DNA of 64,000 bases. It comes from Coniosporium tulheliwenetii (taxonomy: Eukaryota > Ascomycota > Dothideomycetes). Position numbers and translations under genes: made by a program. Location: positions 766,916-830,915 of the forward strand of contig JAPDRP010000021.1 of the NCBI GenBank assembly GCA_030247845.1. Direction: 5' to 3'. Each line of letters opens with the position of its first letter. Position 1 is the first letter of the stretch. Positions 56,379-64,000 of this stretch are shown here, in pieces. The notes under the pieces are model-generated. The model made no database searches. It was not told where the DNA came from and saw nothing but the letters and a program-made list of their open reading frames with translations.

Positions 56379-56624
56379 TCAGCAAATCTTTTTTTGTCTC
56401 CAAGCGTTTCCGAGCGCTCGAAGCCGTTGCAAGCGCTTGGAAACACCGAGCGGCTCCGAGACAGAGCGGTTTTCACGAGCACCTAGAGCGCTTAAAGCAT
56501 TCTAAGCATTTTAAGCGGTTAAAGCGGCTTATTAAGTAATTTAATAAATTTTTTCTTCTTTCACAACTATCTCCGAGCGCTTGTGAAAAGCTAGCCTCAG
56601 CCGAGCGAGTAAAAGATTTGCTGA
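56379..56624. mobile_element. TIR element X, copy 3 (246 bp)
   Basis: Begins TCAGCAAATCTTTT and ends AAAAGATTTGCTGA, exact inverted repeats, with TA on both sides (56377-56378 and 56625-56626). It contains the same GC-rich CGAGCGCT-type palindromes as copy 2 but lacks most of the core. TA flanks point to the Tc1/mariner/pogo group. Confidence 0.7.
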
Positions 56625-56732
56625 TAAAGAATCTTACAAGCGAAGATAATAAATAGTAGGATTATCTATCTAGCTGCATTAATTCCCTAGATTACTAAAA
56701 TCCACTCGCGGTTACCTAGCTATATTCTCTTG

Positions 56733-57007
56733 TAATAAGGGTTATCTGACGGTAACAGAAGTTACTATAAAGATTAGGATCCTGATTAAGGAGAAAGAGA
56801 ATAGTGCTAAGATATATTCAATAAGGGAGAGGACTGAAATCACGTAGTGAGATCAGATCAAGTTATAAAGAATACTAGATTCTTATTTAAATTGAGCATA
56901 CCATCCTAATGAACGAGGACGGTGTCTTCTATATACTACAATTCTAAGCTAGTATCTTTATACCTTGCTCAGTTTGCTTGATATGCTCAGTTTCTAATCA
57001 TACTAAG
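56733..57007 (-). repeat. LTR-B fragment, inverted, truncated
   Basis: Inverted copy of the LTR-B 3' two-thirds, from TGTAATAAGGGTTATC to TAATCATACTAAG, cut by the next LTR-B. Confidence 0.65.
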
Positions 57008-57380
57008 TGTAACGAGGCGTTATCACAAGATAATAGAAGTTACTGTGAAGGTTGAGGTCCTAATTAAGGAGGAAGGGAACAGTGCTAAGATATGGTTAAT
57101 AAGATGAGGATTAATATCATGTAGTGAGATTAGATTAAGTTATAAAGAATACTAGATTCTTATTTGAGTTGAGTACACCATTCTAATAAACGAGAACGAT
57201 GTCTTCTATATACTAGAGCCTCTACTAGTACCTTTGTACCTTGCTTAGTCTGCTTAGTATACTTAGTATCTAATCGCACTAAGCACGCTAAGCACGGCTT
57301 AGCGGTGCCCGAGTGCTTAGTCCTCCTATAACCTCTTAGCACTAAGCACTACTTAGCGCCCCGCATCTCTATTCGTAATA
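57008..57380 (-). repeat. LTR-B, inverted (3' LTR of inverted gypsy copy)
   Basis: Begins TGTAACGAGGCGTTATC on the plus strand, that is, the LTR end in reverse, and finishes ...CGTAATA at 57380. The following CTATTCCCCTCCCTCCAG is the polypurine tract in reverse, so this is a 3' LTR. Confidence 0.75.
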
Positions 57381-58800
57381 CTATTCCCCTCCCTCCAGCT
57401 TTTGTCCGCAAAAGGTATATGTCTTCTTTAACCATGTCTAACAGGATTACTAAAAATTAAAAGCTAAACGCTCCTCGACTGAACGCTATTAAGACTTAGT
57501 ATCCTATCTTCGCACTTCTAGATCTATTATATCTACTCCCTATAGCCGCTGCCGCGAGTAGTTACTTTCTTACTATATTAACGCTCGTTCTAGCTTCTAC
57601 GTAGAATGTATCTCTTCTAGCGCTAAATGTAACCTAGTGGTTACTCGTAAGGAGTGGGAGCAGCTTCGTACTTATAGGGAGGAGATTCGTCGTCGCCTTT
57701 ATAAGGCCGATAAGATAATCGCTAAAGCGCATCGCCATCGCACCTAGCTTACTTAGAAGCTAGCCATCTAGGAGAGTTAGTCCTTAGAGGCTATCTCCTA
57801 TGAGTTAGCCTCTATCGAGGAGGTTAAGCGCCTAGAGTGTAGCTAGCCCAGCCCGCCTCCTAACTCCTTAATAGAGTTTCCTAGTTCTACGCTGCTTACC
57901 TTTTTAGATATTTTCGCTCTATCTCCCTCGACCGAGGGTCCCCTAGATAGCTTACCTCCTAATCTATTCCCTATTACCGCCGAATCCTTAACTACTTAAG
58001 GTACTTCTTTATAGCTTGCTCGCATCTATCGAGGTTAGTAAGTAGTTCCTATGTATTTTCCGAGTCTGGATAACCTTTCTATTTTATAAGGTACTATTAC
58101 TTGCTATCGTTAAAGTCGGTGCTATTATCTAGGACCCTTTACACTTTGTATTATCCTTCTTGCTCTATTAGATAGTTATCTAGTATCCTTTCTAACACTA
58201 GTACTTCTTTAGATGCTGGTTCTAGTAGTAATACGTGGAACACTAGGTGTATCTTTATTCCTTTAGGTAAGTCTAGTTCGTAACTTATATCCTTAATGTT
58301 CTTAATGAACTTAAAAGGTCCTATCCTAATATGGTCGAGTTTCTTACTTAGCCTTATTATCTTAATGTTTTTCGGAGGAGGTAAACTTTATCCCCTCTTA
58401 AGTATAGGTCCCTAGATCTATGTTTATTATAGTGAAATACTAACTATTATAATAGAAATTCGACATCCTGTCGCAATTCTTTATATATATGCTATATTTC
58501 TTCTGTTATTAACCTAGCCGCTTCTGCTAGGGTCTGGACTTCTTTTAGTTCGTGGAACATTTGTGTGTGGTACCCATAATTAGCATAGAATAGCGTTTAT
58601 CCTATTATCTTATTAACGCTTATATTATATGCTAACTATACTAGTGGTAGTAGTAATATCTAGTTTATTTATTAGTAATCTATATATCCTCTTAGATATT
58701 ATTCGAGTATCTAATTTATGCACTCTATCTCTATCCTCGCAGTTGTGGTTAGAGTTAGAGGCGGCATCACGGGAGCTAGGACGACGTTGTATGGCAAACT
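57381..58800 (-). mobile_element. Ty3/gypsy 3' end, inverted
   Basis: On the minus strand at about 58440-58000 the integrase C-terminal region reads HRSRDLYLR, DKVYLLRKNIK, LSKKLDHIRIGPFK and SYELDLPKGIKIHLVFHVLL, followed by a chromodomain-like end. This is the same family as 41873-47234 but less damaged. The 5' end of the element is missing beyond about 58800, where GC-normal DNA starts. Confidence 0.8.
57590..57960 (+). pseudogene. Antisense accessory ORF of inverted gypsy copy
   Basis: Plus-strand reading SSAKCNLVVTRKEWEQLRTY, REEIRRRLYKADKIIAKAHR, LEAISYELASIEEVKRLECS and EFPSSTLLTFLDIFALSPST, interrupted only by TAG where CAG would fit. It is encoded opposite to pol, as at 46770-47000. 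Confidence 0.65.
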
Positions 58801-59156
58801 TGTAGAATACTACACGGCGAATCGTGCTGTGCAGTTAGAATTGGAATATCTGTCGTGGTTATAGCGTGGTGTTGCTGCAAAGTTCAGGAATTCGACGTCG
58901 TGTTGATGGGGTGCGCCAAGACCAGGCCAGGAAAACCTCGAACGGGCTTAGCGCCTTAGCAGGTGGACAGAAAAACCTCAATCTGGATAAGCGCCTCCCC
59001 TCCCTTCCAAAGGTTTGTTTATCTCTCTCAACTATTCTACCCCCGCGAGCGTCTGTATCGCCTGTACGATTACCATTAAACTTTCCTTTCCTTTTCTTAT
59101 TCCTGCTCTTGTAGACGCACACCGGTTCTCTCTGCTTAGCTATTAGCATCCGCATT
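58801..59156. other. Upstream region of the large subtelomeric gene
   Basis: GC-normal and pyrimidine-rich. No gene seen, probably promoter and 5' UTR. Confidence 0.35.
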
Positions 59157-62100
59157 ATGCCGCTAGAGACGACGAACAAGAAGAAGGGGGTCGCCCAAGG
59201 AAATACCACACCACCGAAGAACTTAAGGCAGCAGCAAGCACACATCAAAAGTCGAGCCGCCAGCGACGAAAGGCGCAGCAGCAGGCGGCCAGCTCCTCCG
59301 ACGGCCTTCAGGTCCAGTTCGATGCTTATTCCATCCTCCAGCAGGCCGGGCCGGAAGGGAATGGGCAGATCACGGCAGCCGAGCGCGGCATCCAGGCGGA
59401 AGGGCTTAGCATTCCTGCTGACGAGGAGCAGCGGGACTTTCTCGAGGTAGCTATTAGGTTGCGCTTCCTTTGGCTATAGGATTCTAATCTATAAACTGAA
59501 CAGGCCTGCAAGGCCCTCTACCGGATGTCTGGAGCTTGAGATGTTTTACTCTCCATCTAACACACTCTCTCTACCATGGTCCTCAATTTCCTTCCTTTAT
59601 CCCGGCGGCAACCGGGCTAACGATGCCTCTGCGAAACTATCTAGCCCGATCGGATAGCCTCTATTGAAGATGAGCATGAGGATGAGCAGCCGCTGCCAGA
59701 CATTGCTGCCCTAAGCATCCAAGCTGAAGCCCCAGCACCGCCATCACCGCCAGAGGAGGGCGTTCAGACACGCTCACGGAGCCGTTCTCAGACGGCGAGG
59801 CCACGCGAAAGCCCTCAGGCGCCCGAGCCACGCCGACTGCAAGCTGGGGAGTCCGGCACTGTCGAGGATGCGGTAGATATTGCGGCGAAGCTGGCGGAGC
59901 AGCTGGTGCGACGATTCCACGGCTGCGAGGCCAGCCACCATGAACGGATGGAGCAGGAGCATGATGTGGATTCAGCCCGGCACATCTCCTTGGAGGACTT
60001 CATCTCGCGCCACGAGCTACTGCCGGACACCCTAAATTGCCCTAACATGCTGCCGCAGGGACAGATTTCCGCCTCGGATGCCGAGCAATGGAAACATGCC
60101 TTTCTGGGAACCACGCCGGAAGCTCCGGATCGGCCTGCAGAGCTGTGTATCCGTTGCTCCCACCAGGAACAGTCGCCCTGGCCTGCGACGGTCACATATG
60201 ACATTGACAGCATCATGGGCTTTGCTGGCAGCCTAGCAATGGCCAAGCAGGGGATCCGCTTCAACCCCACCCCGCACGTGGTCTCCAACCTGGCGGCGGA
60301 TATCCACCTTACCTTCCCTGTTGCAGGGGGCAGGGTGGCCGACCGCGGCAGGTCCCTCTCCATACGGTGCCTCACTATCTCTTTGGCCGGCTGGTGGGTC
60401 AGGAAGACATTATGGTTTTTCTATTCTTCCCGCACCTACACGGGCGACGCAGGGCAAACAACTACCTCAGCCAAGAAGTTCTTCGGCGGTGGACGGACAA
60501 GGTCCTCCTCCCAGCGATCTACAGCCAGGCGCCAGCATCCACGCTGCAACACTATCCGGCCAGCTACGAGCATGGGAAGCTGGGGAGCAAGGCCAGTCAC
60601 ACCGAATCTCACGCCCGCATAGACAAGACAGGATCACGGCATCAGTACATCCACCATTTCCTTCGGCCAGAGATGCTGGAGGAGGTTTGGGATATCATCA
60701 CGCATACCGTCGAGGAGGAGGAGGAGGAGGGGCTGCAGGGCTTTCGGGACGTCCAGATCTTCTTCACCGGCAAGAACCTGAAGGTGCTTACCAAGCGACC
60801 GACACTGCAGGGCATGTGGGAAGACTTCTTCCTACGATGGGGCCAGGTGATTAACGTGGATCGCCTCGACCCTGACCAAGTGTGGTTGGATGTGGGCAAG
60901 GAGGTATGCGCCTCACCATCCTTCCTCTGGTACCAGGACGCCGGGGACCAGCAGGCGGAGACGTATCTATGGCGGCCCTGCTGCCTGGACGCGTACTGGC
61001 AGTGGTCGCTGCACGGCTCTCCGGCAAAGCCATCGTTGCGGAGCATCTACCATACGGCCTTGCTACGAGATGCTGTGGGGATGACCATACTCACCGGACG
61101 CCGATCGCCCAGCCGTCGGCAGGGCCTTGTCTACAGCCAGTTCTACACCAGCGAGAAGGAGATCTTCGACGCGGCCAAGACGTTCCCGTTCCGCGACGGC
61201 GCGCTGGAGAGCCTTGCGCTGGATCCTAAGATCCGGGCGGGATGGCAGCATGCGGGCGGCTCGGAGAACCATCGCACGGAAACGCTGAACAAGTCGTACC
61301 TGGGAAGCAAGGGCACGTTGCGCGGCGGGCATCACGGGATCGACGCAGAAGTCGTTTGGCACGCGGGAGGAGCATCGCATGACTTGGACGCTCGCGCGTC
61401 GCGTCCGGGATCGGCTGGAGGCTATGGGTGACTGGGACCGTGAGACGACCGTTCCTGTCGAGTATATGCCGTTCTGGCGCCTACCCACGGCGACGTTCTT
61501 GGGATTCGTGCGTGCAAATAGCAACAAGTTCACCACTGGCTTTGAATACGTCCGTAGCTTGGGCACGCATGGCTTTATCTCGTGGGAGCATAGCCAGGCG
61601 ATGATCATGTTCCTACGCCTGTTGAAGTTCAGCATCTCCAGCCACCAGATCCGTCGCGAGATTGCTTTGTGGTGCGACGAGTGGCAGTCCCGCAAGACGG
61701 GGAAGCGGCTCCATGGTCTCGGCTTTTCGAGCACAGTAAAGCGGTACGGCTACGGCTGGTTTCTACCGAAGATCGATTGGGAGCGCTTTACCTTCCTGGA
61801 CGAGCTTCCCGGCCGGAGTCTCTTTGGCAACATCCACATAGTAGAGGCCTTTAAGGTACGCTGGCGCGCGGTCCGAGAGGCCAAGGACGACTTCGTGAAG
61901 GTTGAGACGTTGGGAAGATGGCTGCAGCGGTATCGGTCCTCGGCAGACGTCCGTGAGACAGTGTTCCTCCTCATGGTGTGGACCTGCCTGCGTCACTTCC
62001 GCAAGGATGTTTTTTCGTCGATCCGGGCATCGATCCGGCCAGAATACCGCGCCAGGGCAATCGAGGGCGACTCCACCCTCTGCCAGGCCAACCTAGAGAA

Positions 62101-62686
62101 GATGCTGATGCCAGAGGACGGGTCTGACGTGCCGCAGTATCGACTAGCTAGTGGCAACAAGATGGCGTACAAGGAGCTGGACGATTTCATCGACTTCCTT
62201 TGGGACTTTAACGATGGCGTGGCTCGAAAGCACTGGGACCGAAAGGGGTATCGGGTGCTGCATGAGCGGTGCGTGCGGATTATCAGTGCCTCTTGTGGGA
62301 TCGAGGCTGGCAAGGCTTTCACCGACCGCATCAAGGAGCTGTTCCCGCTCATCCACTGGATCGTTCCATACCCTAACAACACGGTCTTCTGGCAGCACAC
62401 GAAGCAGCATGAACGGATGTGGCTGTCAATCCACCAGGCGCGGCTGAACGACATGACGGAGGCTGGAGAGGTTGTGCAATGGCTTGACCTGAACGAGATG
62501 CAGGAGGGTGAGCTCTGGGAGATTGGTCGAACGGAGCGGGCGGTGATGCGGGCGATCCCCGAAGAGCCGTCGCGGTTTTTAAGCCAGACTATGGAGGACA
62601 TAAAGGCGGGATTGGAAAGAACATGGCAGCGGCACCAGCAGCGTGCAGAAGATAGTAGAACTAGCGATGTAAATAGTATAGGCTAA
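59157..62686 (+). CDS. Large subtelomeric gene of unknown function with AT-hook-like start
   Basis: The start MPLETTNKKK at 59157 is followed, after a one-base step in the G run at 59188-59192, by GRPRKYHTTEELKAA, an AT-hook-like motif, and by a Gln/Ala-rich helix ending QRDFLE before a likely intron. A second exon around 59640-60345 has Ser/Arg repeats then DSIMGFAGSLAMAKQGIRFN and NLAADIHLTFPVAGGRVADR. After a break near 60345 comes QVPLHTVPHYLFGRLVGQED, VQIFFTGKNLKVLTKRPTLQ, QGLVYSQFYTSEKEIFDAAK and FPFRDGALESLALDPKIRAG. A further break near 61310 (here one extra base) leads to SFGTREEHRMTWTL and a 430-codon frame with SNKFTTGFEYVRSLGTHGFI. I recall similar large unknown proteins near ascomycete chromosome ends; no function is known to me. 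Composition is not RIP-like. Confidence 0.7.
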
Positions 62687-63814
62687 GGTTCTTGGTGTAA
62701 TCCCATCCAGGATGACTACTATATCTTATTGAAACCTCTTAGGTCGCCATATCACTAGAGTGTAATTCAAGGCTAGCTTATTGCTTCTAGAGTTATATGT
62801 TTATCGAAACTAGAAAAGGTGTTTAGCTAGTACACCTACAGCTTCGTTCTGCAACCCGTATAGTAAGGTAATATAGATATTTAAAGCAGATTAGAAGTTA
62901 TAGTTATAAAAGACTACTAGCTAAATTAGATAGAAGGTAGAATCCAGTAGAACCTACAAGATAGAATAGAATACATACCAAAAAAGGATTTACGGGAAAT
63001 ATATAATCTAAAGTTTTTTTTATTTCTTTCTTTTATGGAAAAGAAAAGCTAGAAAGTAGGAATATAAAGTCATAGAACACTTAAGATTTGTAAATAAAAG
63101 CATAGAAGATTAGTAAATAGAAAGATGACAAGAGAAAGAAAGCTCAGGGTTAGGGTTAACATTGTACAAGAAGGAAGGCTAACTAGAAGAAAAAAGGTTA
63201 AACTATTTTACATTTAAAGGGAAAGTAAAGTAAGAGAGAGAACGAAGTGTAGAGAGAGAGAGTAAAAGTAAGAGGAAGAGTAGCAAGGCTAAGGTTTAAG
63301 TGTTCTGAGAAGTAAAAAAGGTTTAGAAAGGTTAAAAGTTTGGAGGCTAGAAAAAAGCGGCTAGAGAAGAGACTAGCAGTGAGGAGAGCAAAACTTTAAA
63401 AGGGTAGGGGGTTTAGAGGTATAGGTTAAGTATTAGGGGTGGAAAGAAGTCTAGGTGTTTTTAGGAGTTAAAGGGTAAACGGTTGCAGATAGGGGTAAAG
63501 AGTTAGGATTTAGTAAAAGAGAGAAGTTTGGTAAAGAGTAGAAGGTTTTTGGAGTACTATAGGGGGAGTAAAGTTTAGAGAAGGCTTAAAAGGAGAGAAG
63601 AGAGAGCAAGCGTAACACTAAAGGGTTAAAGTTAGAGTTGGGGGTTAGAGGATTGAGAGGGTTAGGGTTGGAGAGAAAAAGGGTAAAAGGGTAAAAGGGT
63701 GGAGAAGAAAAGGGTCGTAAGAGAGGCTAAAGGGGAGAAGAAGGAGGGGTTGAAAGGGTTTAGGGGGAGGGAGGGCTGTAGGTGTGTTGAGGAGCAGAGG
63801 GTAAAGGGGGAGAG
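62687..63814. repeat. Purine-rich subtelomeric DNA
   Basis: From about 63040 to 63814 the plus strand is almost entirely A and G with T, very poor in C, with short telomere-like strings such as CTCAGGGTTAGGGTTAAC at about 63147 and many GGGTTA/GGGTAA fragments. No gene is supported. Confidence 0.65.
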
Positions 63815-63880
63815 TGTAACTGTAACTGTAACCGTAACTGTAACCGTAACCGTAACCGTAACCGTAACCGTAACCGTAAC
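63815..63880. repeat. 11 tandem hexamers TGTAAC/CGTAAC next to the telomere
   Basis: Eleven units: TGTAAC three times, CGTAAC, TGTAAC, then CGTAAC six times. On the minus strand these read GTTACR, one or two bases from GTTAGG, so the array looks like a variant telomere repeat in the inverted orientation. It ends 11 bp before the true telomere array. Confidence 0.9.
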
Positions 63881-63891
63881 GGGGTGGTGCC

Positions 63892-64000
63892 AGGGTTAGG
63901 GTTAGGGTTAGGGTTAGGGTTAGGGTTAGGGTTAGGGTTAGGGTTAGGTTAGGGTTAGGGTTAGGGTTAGGGTTAGGTTAGGGTTAGGGTTAGGGTTAGG
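63892..64000 (+). repeat. Telomere, (TTAGGG)n
   Basis: TTAGGG units run to the window's right edge with two five-base TTAGG units, near 63945 and 63974. The orientation (G-rich strand toward the right edge) shows that the window ends at a chromosome end. Confidence 0.98.

Noticed and set aside
59157..62686. A Starship-type tyrosine recombinase (captain) gene
   Set aside because: I could not see the expected Arg...His-x-x-Arg...Tyr pattern or the usual 5'-edge position of a Starship; the protein is left unassigned.
63699..63899. ORF with a Val-Thr repeat at the chromosome end
   Set aside because: The repeat is only the translation of the GTAAC hexamers.
1..64000. tRNA, rRNA or CRISPR arrays
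   Set aside because: I looked for T-loop-like GTTCGAA sequences and regular spaced repeats. The few hits lacked matching stems, and the only regular repeats are microsatellites and the telomere.

Overview
This is the end of a chromosome of a filamentous ascomycete (Pezizomycotina; a dothideomycete is possible but not shown). The evidence is a terminal TTAGGG array at the right edge, short introns with GTAAGT/GTATGT donors and CTAAC/CTGAC branch points, fungal-type nuclear genes, and AT-rich transposon graveyards in which CAG/CAA codons have become TAG/TAA on both strands, the usual mark of RIP (repeat-induced point mutation).

Region 1 (1-27.8 kb) is ordinary gene-dense DNA. In order: a retropepsin-like aspartic protease (5' cut by the window), a bZIP regulator resembling the MeaB group, a molybdenum-cofactor gene with a MoaA part, a long coiled-coil middle and a MoaC part, a small hydrophilic protein, an unknown protein (-), a sulfotransferase-like protein (-), a histidine acid phosphatase with an altered active-site motif (-), a mitochondrial-type PPR protein, eIF2B gamma (-), a Pex22-like peroxin, and a secreted cysteine-rich protein at the edge of the core. 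An 80-bp inverted-repeat element sits at 16.06 kb.

Region 2 (27.8-37.4 kb) holds an unknown host gene split by two different hAT transposons (29356-32554 and 32590-35521). They lie in opposite orientations, leave 35 host bp between them, and both have 8-bp target duplications. A decayed membrane-protein gene follows.

Region 3 (37.4-48.3 kb) is AT-rich, RIP-damaged Ty3/gypsy and pogo relics with solo LTRs. Region 4 (48.3-53.8 kb) is a GC-normal island with a secreted GH3 beta-glucosidase, preceded by a TIR element that itself carries a second copy of the 80-bp element. Region 5 (53.8-58.9 kb) has more relics: a solo LTR with a perfect duplication, a pogo transposase interrupted by a TIR element, an inverted gypsy 3' end and nested LTRs. 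Region 6 (58.9-62.7 kb) is another GC-normal island with one large unknown gene. Region 7 (62.7-64 kb) is purine-rich subtelomeric DNA, an inverted telomere-like hexamer array, then the telomere.

One property affects the whole annotation. Conserved genes repeatedly switch frame, nearly always backwards by one base and usually at C, G, T or A runs. A housekeeping gene such as eIF2B gamma should not carry several such breaks, so I read most of them as homopolymer undercalls in the assembly. Exon and frame boundaries given here were read by eye.
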